DNA of 12,083 nt. It comes from Lutibacter sp. GTDB taxonomy: Bacteria > Bacteroidota > Bacteroidia > Flavobacteriales > Flavobacteriaceae. The stretch spans positions 1-12,083 of the forward strand of contig JAUVOS010000058.1 in NCBI GenBank assembly GCA_030599055.1. The letters are read 5' to 3'. Under the pieces are notes generated by a model. That model was not told where the DNA came from. It did no database searches and saw only the letters and a program-made list of their open reading frames with translations. The position numbers and the translations under genes were made by a program. Positions 1 to 7,103 of the stretch are shown here, one piece after another. Every line of letters starts with the position of its first letter. Position 1 is the stretch's first letter.

Positions 1-1411
1 AGGTGCCAATAAACGATCGATTGCCGTAACCTCCTTGTAATTCAATTTGGCTTGATCCTTTTTCTGCAACAGAATACTCAATATCAACTGTTTTATCAAT
101 ACGGTTTGGTTTTACATCAGGGACAATATTTTCAGCATCAAAAAAGCCTAACTGACTTATCTCTCTTACAGATCTGATTATATCTTCTTTACTGAACAAA
201 TTTCCTGGTTTTGTGCGTAACTCACGATAGATAACATGATCATTAGTTGTGGTATTTCCAACAACTGAGATTTTACGAATCGTAGCCGGATCGTCTTCAT
301 AAATCCGTATTTCTACATCGATAGAATCGTTAAGCACGCGTGTTTCAACAGGAGTAACGTTAGCAAATAGGTAACCACTATTTAAATAAAGTGATTGAAT
401 ATCTTGTGAGTCGGGAGTGCCATCACCACTCACTCTTTCTTTTAAAACTTTAGAATTATAAACTTCTCCTTTTTCTAATTTTAAAAACTTGTTGAGTTGA
501 TCATCTGAATAGGCCACATTACCAACAAACTTTATACTCCTGAAAAAGTATTTTGTCCCTTCTTCAATTGTAATATCTAAATCGAGGTTTTGATTTTCGT
601 TCCATGTGAGTTTTTTGTCCGTGATAATTGCATCACGAAACCCATTTTCACTATATTTATCTATAATTTTTTGAAGATCTTCTTTGTACTCTTCTTTTAC
701 AAATTTTGATCGTTTCCATAATCTTCCAAACATCTTTTGCTTGGTATTTTTCATTTTTCGACGGAGTTTTTTCGACTTTATCTCTTTATTTCCGTAAAAA
801 TTGATATTATCAATCTTTACACGTCTGCCTTTATCAATATGCACTAGCATATCAACAGTATTGGGCTTTTCTCCTTTTTTTGTATTTATGTTGACCTTCG
901 TTTTTAGAAAACCGTCTTCTTGGTATTTATCTTTAAAAAAGTTTTTTGTGGTAACCTTTAAATTATCGGTTACCATATCTCCAGTTTTTATTTTTACTTC
1001 TTCTTTGAGAGAACGACTTTTTGATTTACTTAAGTTTGGAAAAAGTATTTTATCAAGCTGTGGTAATTCTGTTATATCAAACTCTAGATAGGCCGTTTCG
1101 CCATCTAGCTTAACTAAATATACATCTACCTTGCTAAATTGATCTGTTTCGTAAAGTCGTTTTATAGCACTTGTTAATTTGTCACCGGGTAATTTAATTT
1201 TTGATCCTTTGGTTAAACCCGAATGCACTTTTACTGTTTGTTCACTGAATTTCTGAAGTCCTATAATTGAAAAATCTCCTAAGATATATTCCTTCCCATT
1301 AACAAATGCCAAACTATCTTTGCTTTGAATAGTTTCTTCTTGTGCTTTAGAAATTACTACACTAAAAACTATAAATAGTATTGTTATAAAAACTCGTTTT
1401 AAATCACTCAT
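1..1411 (-). CDS. bamA: BamA outer-membrane assembly factor, N-terminal part (3' end outside window)
   Basis: The frame is open from an ATG at 1411 down to the left edge and gives 470 residues. BamA is the central Omp85-family subunit of the BAM complex, which folds and inserts beta-barrel proteins into the outer membrane. Residues 1-24 look like a Sec signal peptide (a basic start, a hydrophobic core ending in VFSVVISKA, then QEE). What follows reads as five POTRA domains at roughly 42-118, 119-198, 199-288, 289-376 and 377-453, with the usual glycine-asparagine turns (IKFVGN at 293-298, ISVVGN at 381-386). The beta-barrel begins near 454 (QIELQGGYGN) and is cut off. POTRA 3 holds a basic patch, KMFGRLWKRSKF, which I recall from flavobacterial BamA. 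The start lies one base after the uppS stop (TAATATG), so the two are surely cotranscribed and probably translationally coupled. No separate promoter is visible. The family is clear; only the missing barrel is unchecked. Confidence 0.93.
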   Translation of the reverse strand, partial: MSDLKRVFITILFIVFSVVISKAQEETIQSKDSLAFVNGKEYILGDFSIIGLQKFSEQTVKVHSGLTKGSKIKLPGDKLTSAIKRLYETDQFSKVDVYLVKLDGETAYLEFDITELPQLDKILFPNLSKSKSRSLKEEVKIKTGDMVTDNLKVTTKNFFKDKYQEDGFLKTKVNINTKKGEKPNTVDMLVHIDKGRRVKIDNINFYGNKEIKSKKLRRKMKNTKQKMFGRLWKRSKFVKEEYKEDLQKIIDKYSENGFRDAIITDKKLTWNENQNLDLDITIEEGTKYFFRSIKFVGNVAYSDDQLNKFLKLEKGEVYNSKVLKERVSGDGTPDSQDIQSLYLNSGYLFANVTPVETRVLNDSIDVEIRIYEDDPATIRKISVVGNTTTNDHVIYRELRTKPGNLFSKEDIIRSVREISQLGFFDAENIVPDVKPNRIDKTVDIEYSVAEKGSSQIELQGGYGNRSFIGT

Positions 1412-1412
1412 A

Positions 1413-2147
1413 TTATTTTATTTGTTCGCTAGTTTTGCCATATCTACGCTCTCTTTTTTGATATTCAGATATAGCATCATAAAAATTTTGTTTCTTAAAG
1501 TCCGGCCAAAGTGTTTTTGTAAAATACAATTCGGCATAGGCTATTTGCCACAACAAGAAATTACTAATCCGTTGTTCACCACTTGTTCGGATTAAAAAAT
1601 CTACATCAGGCAAAGAAAAAGTATATAAATGATTATTTATAGTTTTTTTATCAATATTTTCAATTTTCAGTTCATTATTAACAACTTTTTTAGAAATACT
1701 TTTGACCGCATTAACGATTTCGGTACGCGAACCATAACTTAAAGCCAAATTGAGGATCATTCTATTATTGCTAGCAGTCTTTTTAATTACTTCCTTTAGC
1801 TGATTTTGCGCTTTATTTGGCAAACTTTGTAAATCACCAATAGCACGTAACTGAATATCATTCTTTTGAAGACTCTTGAATTCTTTTTTTAACGAAGCCG
1901 CTAATAAGCTCATCAATGTATCTACTTCTTTCTTTGGGCGACTCCAATTTTCACTTGAGAAAGCGTACAAGGTCAGTACTTTTACACCAATTTCTGCAGC
2001 TGCTTCAATTGTTTCTCTAACGGCTTGCACCCCATTTTTATGTCCAAATACTCGAAGTCGTCCTTTTTGCTTAGCCCAACGGCCATTTCCGTCCATAATA
2101 ATAGCTACATGGTTAGGGATTTTTTGTGTATCAAAATTGTTGTTCAT
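1413..2147 (-). CDS. uppS: Undecaprenyl diphosphate synthase (cis-prenyltransferase)
   Basis: This cytosolic enzyme condenses isopentenyl diphosphate units with farnesyl diphosphate in the cis configuration to make undecaprenyl diphosphate, the precursor of the lipid carrier for peptidoglycan and other surface glycans. The family signature HVAIIMDGNGRWAK lies at residues 13-26, with catalytic Asp19 in MDGNGRW. LTLYAFSSENW follows, and the C-terminal substrate-binding stretch RTSGEQRISNFLLWQIAYAE is intact, ending in the WPDF and RERRYG motifs. I chose the ATG at 2147, which gives 244 residues, the usual length. A longer in-frame start at 2195 would add 16 residues but lies inside the end of porG and adds nothing that resembles the family. 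With the 2147 start the gap from the porG stop is 13 bases. The stop is one base from the bamA start. No Shine-Dalgarno sequence is evident, as is common in this phylum. Confidence 0.96.
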   Translation of the reverse strand: MNNNFDTQKIPNHVAIIMDGNGRWAKQKGRLRVFGHKNGVQAVRETIEAAAEIGVKVLTLYAFSSENWSRPKKEVDTLMSLLAASLKKEFKSLQKNDIQLRAIGDLQSLPNKAQNQLKEVIKKTASNNRMILNLALSYGSRTEIVNAVKSISKKVVNNELKIENIDKKTINNHLYTFSLPDVDFLIRTSGEQRISNFLLWQIAYAELYFTKTLWPDFKKQNFYDAISEYQKRERRYGKTSEQIK

Positions 2148-2160
2148 AGCTGAAAAATCT

Positions 2161-2841
2161 TTACCGTCTTGGAGAAAAACAAGGAGGTCTTCCAAATGAA
2201 TAAGTTAAAGAAACTCCTGTAAAAAAGTACCAATCATCTGAGTTTGGATTTCCGAATCTTAAGTCTTTAAAATCTTCATTGTTATAATCTAAATCATCCT
2301 CAAAGGTATAACGAGCTCTCAATTCTAAAGCATAACCTATTGTATCGGTAATTTTAGATTTATAGCCTATCCCAAAGGGAATAGCATAGGCTATTTTGTT
2401 TCCGTAACCAACTTTTTCATCAACTGTGCTCGTCGCTACCTTATAATGAAAACCGGCAAATTCAACAAATAAATAGGGAGAATAACCATTAAGAACAGAC
2501 ATTATATCGTAATCAAAATAATTAAACTCTATACCAAAAGCTAGCTCGTGTATAGTATTTGTAAAACTATAGTTTCGATTTTGTCTAACGGTATTAAATG
2601 AATTTGCATCATTATCTGCTATTGGCAAATAACTATAGGAAGCTCTAGCAGAAAATCTTGAATTGATATTTCTTTTATACATAAAACTACCGCCAATCTT
2701 GTTAGGAAAAATGTAGAACTCATTTCCGATATCCCCACTGTAGTTTGTCCCTCCAACAAAAACCCCAATTTCATTTAATAATTGAGCATTTGTGTTAATA
2801 ATCAAGAATATTCCAAAAAAACTTAAAAGAATTTTATTCAT
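2161..2841 (-). CDS. porG: PorG-like (DUF6089) outer-membrane beta-barrel protein
   Basis: The 226-residue product starts with a Sec signal peptide (MNKILLSFFGIFLIINTNAQ), with no lipobox cysteine. The mature part alternates aromatic and polar residues like a small eight-strand barrel, opening with GVFVGGTNYSGD and ending in a strand with SLTYSFGRP near the C-terminus. This matches my knowledge of the DUF6089 family, whose member PorG in Porphyromonas is an outer-membrane part of the type IX secretion and gliding machinery. The family is usually found directly upstream of uppS and bamA, as here. Assignment to type IX secretion rests on family and neighbours; no catalytic motif exists to check. 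The start is the ATG at 2841. The upstream in-frame TTG at 2865 lies within a consensus -7 promoter box, so it cannot be the start of a transcript from that promoter. An NAD kinase gene, often found just upstream in relatives, is absent here. Confidence 0.8.
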   Translation of the reverse strand: MNKILLSFFGIFLIINTNAQLLNEIGVFVGGTNYSGDIGNEFYIFPNKIGGSFMYKRNINSRFSARASYSYLPIADNDANSFNTVRQNRNYSFTNTIHELAFGIEFNYFDYDIMSVLNGYSPYLFVEFAGFHYKVATSTVDEKVGYGNKIAYAIPFGIGYKSKITDTIGYALELRARYTFEDDLDYNNEDFKDLRFGNPNSDDWYFFTGVSLTYSFGRPPCFSPRR

Positions 2842-2862
2842 TTTTGGTTTTGTTATGGTTTG

Positions 2863-2870
2863 CAAATGTA
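2863..2870 (-). promoter_or_regulatory. Bacteroidota-type -7 box for the porG-uppS-bamA unit
   Basis: On the minus strand the bases read TACATTTG, a perfect match to the -7 consensus TAnnTTTG recognised by the primary sigma factor of Bacteroidota. A TTA that could stand in for the -33 TTG lies 18 bases further upstream. The box ends 21 bases before the porG ATG, leaving a leader of about 15 bases if transcription starts 5-7 bases after the box. The -33 element is weak, so the assignment rests mainly on the -7 match and its position. Confidence 0.6.
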
Positions 2871-3086
2871 TTGATTTCTTTTATAACCTAACTATTAAAG
2901 ATTTGGAATAAATTAATACTAAAGTTCCATTTGAAAACATATTGTAAGTACATTTTATTACCCAACAATTATTCAGATAGCATCTTAGCCAGGCTTTCCA
3001 ATAATTAAACAAAAAAAATGATAGATTATTGCATCATTCCATATGCTCCTATAAAAAATGCAACTAATACGATTAATTAAAATTGA
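2871..3086. other. Divergent intergenic region between porG and prfA
   Basis: I see no credible gene here on either strand. The stretch is AT-rich and lies between the two promoter-like boxes. It holds a 13-mer at 2978-2990 (TAGCATCTTAGCC) that matches 12 of 13 bases of the octamer array before rodA. It also holds a small inverted repeat, AATGAT at 3017-3022 with ATCATT at 3033-3038 (loop of 10), which has only A/T-rich pairs and no following T-run, so I would not call it a terminator. Confidence 0.5.
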
Positions 3087-3118
3087 TTGGGATTTTTGAC
3101 AAGTAAATTGTATGTTTG
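3087..3118 (+). promoter_or_regulatory. Promoter for prfA
   Basis: TATGTTTG at 3111-3118 matches the Bacteroidota -7 consensus TAnnTTTG exactly, and a TTG at 3087-3089 lies 21 bases upstream, inside the 17-23 base spacing reported for this promoter class. The box ends 22 bases before the prfA ATG. The TTG of the -33 element is in frame with prfA and would give a spurious 18-residue N-terminal extension. Confidence 0.65.
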
Positions 3119-3140
3119 TGCACAAGAATTCAGCCATTTT

Positions 3141-4217
3141 ATGATAGAAAAAATTCAAATAGTTCGTCAGCGTTTTGATGAGGTCTCCGATCTAATCATA
3201 CAACCGGATATCATCACTGACCAAAAACGATATATAAAGATTAATAAGGAGTATAAAGATCTTAGCAAGGTCTTAAAAAAAGCAGATGAATATGAATCCT
3301 TATTACATACAATAACAGAAGCCAAGGAGATACTCAAAGAGGAAACCGATAGTGAAATGTTGGAAATGGCTAAAATAGAACTAGAAGATGCCGAAACTAA
3401 AATTCCAATATTAGAAGAGGAAATAAAATTAATGCTAATACCAAAAGATCCTGAAGATGCGAAAAATGTAATGGTAGAAATCAGAGCAGGAACAGGAGGC
3501 GATGAGGCTAGTATTTTTGCCGGAGATTTATATAGAATGTACACTAAATTTTGTTCATCTCAAGGATGGAAAACTGAGATAGTTGATATCAGTGAAGGAA
3601 CTTCAGGAGGATTTAAAGAAATTATTTTTAGTGTAACCGGACAGGATGTTTATGGCATTTTAAAATTTGAATCAGGTGTACACCGCGTGCAACGTGTACC
3701 CCAAACTGAAACACAAGGGCGTGTTCACACGTCAGCTGCCACTGTTATGGTATTGCCAGAAGCCGAAGAATTTGATGTGCAAATTAACCCAAGTGATGTT
3801 AGAGTTGACTTCTTTTGTGCCTCAGGTCCCGGTGGACAATCTGTAAATACTACCTACTCCGCTGTACGATTAACACATGTGCCCTCAGGATTAATTGCAC
3901 AATGCCAAGACCAAAAATCACAACATAAAAATAAAGAAAAGGCATTTAAAGTACTTCGTTCTCGATTATATGAAAGAGAACTAGCTAAAAAACAAGAAGC
4001 AGATTCTGCCAAACGAAAATCGATGGTTTCAAGTGGTGATCGTTCCGCAAAAATACGCACCTATAATTATCCACAAGGCCGTGTTACAGAACACCGTATC
4101 AACCTTACGTTATATGATCTAAACAACATAATCGACGGTGATATCATTAAAATTATCGACGAGTTACGCTTGGCTGAAAACACTGAAAAACTAAAAGAAT
4201 TAGGAGAGACTTTCTAA
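3141..4217 (+). CDS. prfA: Peptide chain release factor 1 (RF1)
   Basis: RF1 enters the ribosomal A site at UAA or UAG codons and triggers peptide release. From the ATG at 3141 the protein has 358 residues, against 360 in E. coli. The order is an N-terminal alpha-helical, acidic coiled-coil region (about 1-105), the PCRF domain, the stop-codon reading tripeptide PQT at 187-189 (the PxT form that marks RF1 rather than the SPF of RF2), and the catalytic GGQ at 231-233 within CASGPGGQSVNTT. SQHKNKEKA and the RTYNYPQGRVTEHRINLT block follow in the C-terminal part. The Gln of GGQ is the residue methylated by PrmC in other bacteria. A TTG at 3087 would lengthen the protein by 18 residues, but these match nothing in RF1 and the codon lies in the -33 position of the promoter, so it is rejected. 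The gene's own stop is UAA. Confidence 0.97.
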   Translation: MIEKIQIVRQRFDEVSDLIIQPDIITDQKRYIKINKEYKDLSKVLKKADEYESLLHTITEAKEILKEETDSEMLEMAKIELEDAETKIPILEEEIKLMLIPKDPEDAKNVMVEIRAGTGGDEASIFAGDLYRMYTKFCSSQGWKTEIVDISEGTSGGFKEIIFSVTGQDVYGILKFESGVHRVQRVPQTETQGRVHTSAATVMVLPEAEEFDVQINPSDVRVDFFCASGPGGQSVNTTYSAVRLTHVPSGLIAQCQDQKSQHKNKEKAFKVLRSRLYERELAKKQEADSAKRKSMVSSGDRSAKIRTYNYPQGRVTEHRINLTLYDLNNIIDGDIIKIIDELRLAENTEKLKELGETF

Positions 4218-4218
4218 A

Positions 4219-4260
4219 TCGGTTATCGGTTGTCGGTTATCGGTTGTCGGTTGTCGGTTG
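4219..4260 (+). repeat. Tandem heptamer array, six copies of TCGGTTR
   Basis: Six uninterrupted 7-base units fill 4219-4260. The last base of each unit reads A, G, A, G, G, G, so the array looks like two 14-base units (TCGGTTATCGGTTG) followed by two more TCGGTTG units. It begins one base after the prfA stop and ends 40 bases before the purH ATG. The unit has no CCGA to pair with its TCGG, so no Watson-Crick hairpin can form within the array. A unit length of 7 and near-perfect identity suggest slippage or recent expansion. Its function is unknown. Confidence 0.95.
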
Positions 4261-4300
4261 AAATTAAATTTTATAAAACTACAAACTATTTATTTACATC

Positions 4301-5833
4301 ATGGATAAAGGATTAAAACAAATTAAAAGCGCATTAATTTCTGTATATCATAAAGAAGGCCTAGAACCTCTAGTACAAGAGTTAGCAAAACACAATTGTC
4401 AAATAATTTCTACCGGTGGCACGGCAACTTACATTAGAGATCTTGGAATCGAAGTAATCGATGTTGCTTCACTAACTGAATACCCATCAATTTTAGGCGG
4501 TCGTGTTAAAACACTTCACCCAAAAGTATTTGGTGGAATACTTAGTAGGCGTACCAAAGCTGATGACATACATGAATTAAAGAAATATGATATACCGGAA
4601 ATCGATTTGGTAGTTGTCGATTTATACCCTTTTGAGGAAACACTTGCCAGCGGTGCTTCTCATCAAGAAATTATTGAGAAAATTGATATTGGTGGAATTT
4701 CCTTAATAAGAGCAGCTGCAAAGAATTATCAAGATGTACTTTGTGTATCTCAAATGCAACAATACAAAGCCATCACAGCAATTTTATCTAAAAATGCTTG
4801 TACTACAGACCTAGCTACTCGAAAACAGTATGCTGCAGAAGCATTTTCGGTGTCTAGTCATTATGACACACATATTTTCCATTTTATGAACGATGGAAAA
4901 ACAGAAGTCTTTAGAGAGAGCTATACACAAAAATCAACGCTACGTTATGGTGAAAACCCGCATCAAAAAGGATTTTTCTTTGGGGACTTATCTGCTATTT
5001 TCGATAAATTACATGGAAAAGAATTGTCTTATAACAATTTATTAGACGTTGATGCTGCAGTTAATCTCATGGCTGAATTTCATGATGAAAAACCCACCTT
5101 TGCAATTCTAAAACACAATAATGCCTGCGGACTAGCACAAAGGAATATACTTCTAGAAGCTTATAAAGATGCTTTAGCCGGAGATCCTATGTCTGCTTTC
5201 GGAGGAATCTTAATTGCAAATAAAGAAATTGACAAAGACACTGCAACAGAGATTCACAAACTGTTTTGCGAAGTCGTTATTGCCCCATCATTTTCATCTG
5301 ATGCCTTGAAAACTCTCAAGCAAAAAAAGAATAGAATTATCTTGATTCAGAAGATAACACCCGTTACAAAACACCAGTTCAAAACAGCTTTAAACGGTGT
5401 CTTATACCAAGAAAGAGATTTTAAAACTGATACTTTATCTGAATTAAAAACGGTCACAGATAAAAAGCCAACATCACAGGAAATTGACGATTTATTGTTT
5501 GCATCAAAAATTTGTAAACACACGAAGTCTAATACAATTGTATTGGCAAAAAACAAACAATTAATAGCGAGCGGTACGGGTCAGACATCTCGTATTGATG
5601 CGCTTCAACAAGCTATTGATAAGGCAAAGCATTTTTCTTTTGATTTAAATGGAGCTGTCATGGCTAGTGATGCATTTTTTCCTTTTCCGGATAGTGTAGA
5701 AAAGGCACATAATGCGGGAGTTACCTCAGTTATTCAACCAGGAGGTTCCATTAAGGATCAATTATCCATAGATTTTTGCAACCTTCACAAGATGTCAATG
5801 GTATTTACAGCAACTCGACATTTTAAACATTAA
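4301..5833 (+). CDS. purH: Bifunctional AICAR formyltransferase / IMP cyclohydrolase
   Basis: PurH carries out the last two steps of de novo purine synthesis: it formylates AICAR using 10-formyltetrahydrofolate, then closes the ring to give IMP. The 510-residue length is normal. The N-terminal MGS-like cyclohydrolase domain (about 5-145) shows STGGTATYIRDLG at 37-49 and GGRVKTLHPKVFGGIL at 66-81. The C-terminal transferase domain shows RYGENPHQ at 215-222, LDVDAA near 248, the key Lys271-His272 pair in ILKHNNACGLA, GDPMSAFGG at 294-302, and SDAFFPFPDSVEKA with the PGGS turn near the end. The ATG at 4301 fits the family start. No clear -7 box lies in the 83 bases before it, so transcription from the prfA promoter is possible. 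The mreB promoter-like box follows 31 bases after the stop. In many Flavobacteriia purH also precedes mreB (from memory). Confidence 0.97.
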   Translation: MDKGLKQIKSALISVYHKEGLEPLVQELAKHNCQIISTGGTATYIRDLGIEVIDVASLTEYPSILGGRVKTLHPKVFGGILSRRTKADDIHELKKYDIPEIDLVVVDLYPFEETLASGASHQEIIEKIDIGGISLIRAAAKNYQDVLCVSQMQQYKAITAILSKNACTTDLATRKQYAAEAFSVSSHYDTHIFHFMNDGKTEVFRESYTQKSTLRYGENPHQKGFFFGDLSAIFDKLHGKELSYNNLLDVDAAVNLMAEFHDEKPTFAILKHNNACGLAQRNILLEAYKDALAGDPMSAFGGILIANKEIDKDTATEIHKLFCEVVIAPSFSSDALKTLKQKKNRIILIQKITPVTKHQFKTALNGVLYQERDFKTDTLSELKTVTDKKPTSQEIDDLLFASKICKHTKSNTIVLAKNKQLIASGTGQTSRIDALQQAIDKAKHFSFDLNGAVMASDAFFPFPDSVEKAHNAGVTSVIQPGGSIKDQLSIDFCNLHKMSMVFTATRHFKH

Positions 5834-5864
5834 TTTTCAAATAGTTATTTCAATTTTTTTTGAC

Positions 5865-5872
5865 TAACTTTG
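5865..5872 (+). promoter_or_regulatory. Bacteroidota-type -7 box for mreB
   Basis: TAACTTTG matches TAnnTTTG exactly and ends 37 bases before the mreB ATG, giving a leader of about 30 bases. A TTA at 5845-5847, 17 bases upstream, is the only candidate for the -33 element; a canonical TTG is absent at the right distance. A run of eight Ts at 5854-5861 lies just before the box. Confidence 0.6.
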
Positions 5873-5909
5873 CGAACTTGAATTCCATCCAAAATAATTA
5901 TAGAAACTA

Positions 5910-6935
5910 ATGGGTTTTTTTGACTTTTTAACCGAAGATATTGCTATAGATTTAGGCACAACCAACACTTTGATTATTCATAATGGAAAGGTGGTTGTAG
6001 ATAGTCCATCAATTGTAGCCAGAAACCGCACTACCGGAAATATAATAGCCATCGGTAAAGACGCGAGCTTGATGCAAGGAAAAACACATGAGAACATCAA
6101 AACAATTTGGCCTCTGAAAGATGGTGTTATTGCCGATTTCGATGCATCTGAACAGATGATTAGAGAATTTATTAAGAGTATTCCATCTATAAAAAAACGA
6201 CTTTTCACGCCATCATTACGTATGGTTATTTGTATTCCTTCAGGCATTACTGAGGTTGAAAAAAGAGCTGTTTACAACTCTGCTGAAAAAATGAAAGGAA
6301 AAGAAGTGCATTTAATACATGAACCCATGGCTGCTGCAATTGGTATTGGAGTAAATATTATGAAACCTAAAGGAAATATGATTATCGATATCGGTGGAGG
6401 AACAACAGAAATTGCTATTATTGCTTTGGGTGGAATTGTTGTTGATAAATCTATAAAAGTAGCAGGCAATGTGTTTAACAATGATATTTCTTATTACCTG
6501 AGAACACAACACAACTTGTATATTGGAGAACGAACAGCTGAACAGGTTAAAATTCAAGTTGGTGCTGCAACAGAAGACTTAGAGAATCCACCTGAAGACA
6601 TGTATATTCAGGGACGAGATTTATTAAGTGGAAAACCTAAACAAATCCAAATATCCTATCGTGAAATTGCAAAAGCACTTGATAAATCAATACTTCGAAT
6701 AGAAGATGCTGTGATGGAAACACTTTCTCAAACGCCTCCAGAATTGGCAGCTGACATCTATAATACTGGGATTTATCTAGCAGGTGGTGGCTCTATGCTC
6801 CGTGGATTAGATAAGAGATTATCACGCAAAACTGATTTGCCAGTCTATGTTGCCGAAGACCCTCTTAGAGCAGTAGTAAGAGGTACCGGTATTGTATTGA
6901 AGGATTTGGACAATTACAAAAGTATATTGATTTAA
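5910..6935 (+). CDS. mreB: MreB, actin-like rod-shape protein
   Basis: MreB polymerises on the inner face of the cytoplasmic membrane and steers the elongasome, so that side-wall peptidoglycan is laid down around the cell. The 341-residue protein has the actin-fold nucleotide motifs in order: phosphate 1 DLGTTNT at 14-20, HEPMAAAIG with Glu138 (the position linked to ATP hydrolysis), phosphate 2 DIGGGTTE at 160-167, and the adenosine loop TGIYLAGGGSMLRG at 286-299. The N-terminus MGFFDFLTEDIAIDLG is a good fit to the family and supports the ATG at 5910. A promoter-like box lies just upstream, and mreC follows after 168 bases, so mreB may be transcribed partly on its own, as expected for a subunit needed in excess. 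The intact polymerisation domain suggests a rod- or filament-shaped cell. Confidence 0.98.
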   Translation: MGFFDFLTEDIAIDLGTTNTLIIHNGKVVVDSPSIVARNRTTGNIIAIGKDASLMQGKTHENIKTIWPLKDGVIADFDASEQMIREFIKSIPSIKKRLFTPSLRMVICIPSGITEVEKRAVYNSAEKMKGKEVHLIHEPMAAAIGIGVNIMKPKGNMIIDIGGGTTEIAIIALGGIVVDKSIKVAGNVFNNDISYYLRTQHNLYIGERTAEQVKIQVGAATEDLENPPEDMYIQGRDLLSGKPKQIQISYREIAKALDKSILRIEDAVMETLSQTPPELAADIYNTGIYLAGGGSMLRGLDKRLSRKTDLPVYVAEDPLRAVVRGTGIVLKDLDNYKSILI

Positions 6936-7103
6936 TCAAATCTGGCTTTTATAGGTGTATAAATCCCTAAGGATTCGTTACAGCTATACTAATTTAACCG
7001 TCACAAATTACACAGTTTATACTTTATTAGCCAACAAATTAAAATACAGTAAAGCAAAATAAAACAAGTGCCTTTCTGTTAATAGATTATTGAATAAACA
7101 AAC
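6936..7103 (+). other. mreB-mreC spacer with short inverted repeat
   Basis: The 168-base spacer has no credible coding frame and no TAnnTTTG box. A perfect 5-bp inverted repeat, AATCC at 6962-6966 and GGATT at 6971-6975 with loop CTAA, lies 26 bases after the mreB stop. It lacks a T-run, so it could at most attenuate transcription or mark an RNA processing site. I cannot assign a function to it. Confidence 0.4.

Noticed and set aside
801..1091. 96-codon plus-strand open frame opposite bamA
   Set aside because: It lies wholly antisense to the clear POTRA-coding region, and its phenylalanine/serine-rich composition is typical of the complement of a lysine/glutamate-rich gene.
2148..2195. N-terminal extension of uppS to the ATG at 2195
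   Set aside because: The 16 added residues overlap porG by 35 bases, do not resemble the family, and the ATG at 2147 gives the normal length.
1876..2199. 107-codon plus-strand open frame opposite uppS and the end of porG
   Set aside because: It is antisense to the conserved uppS signature region and shows no recognisable domain.
5841..5861. AT-rich hairpin plus T-run after purH as a terminator
   Set aside because: The possible stem is only four or five A/T pairs with a tiny loop, and the T-run directly precedes the mreB -7 box, so it is as likely promoter DNA.
7042..7049. Possible -7 box in the mreB-mreC spacer (TATACTTTAT region)
   Set aside because: The best alignment to TAnnTTTG has two mismatches in fixed positions and no supporting -33 element.
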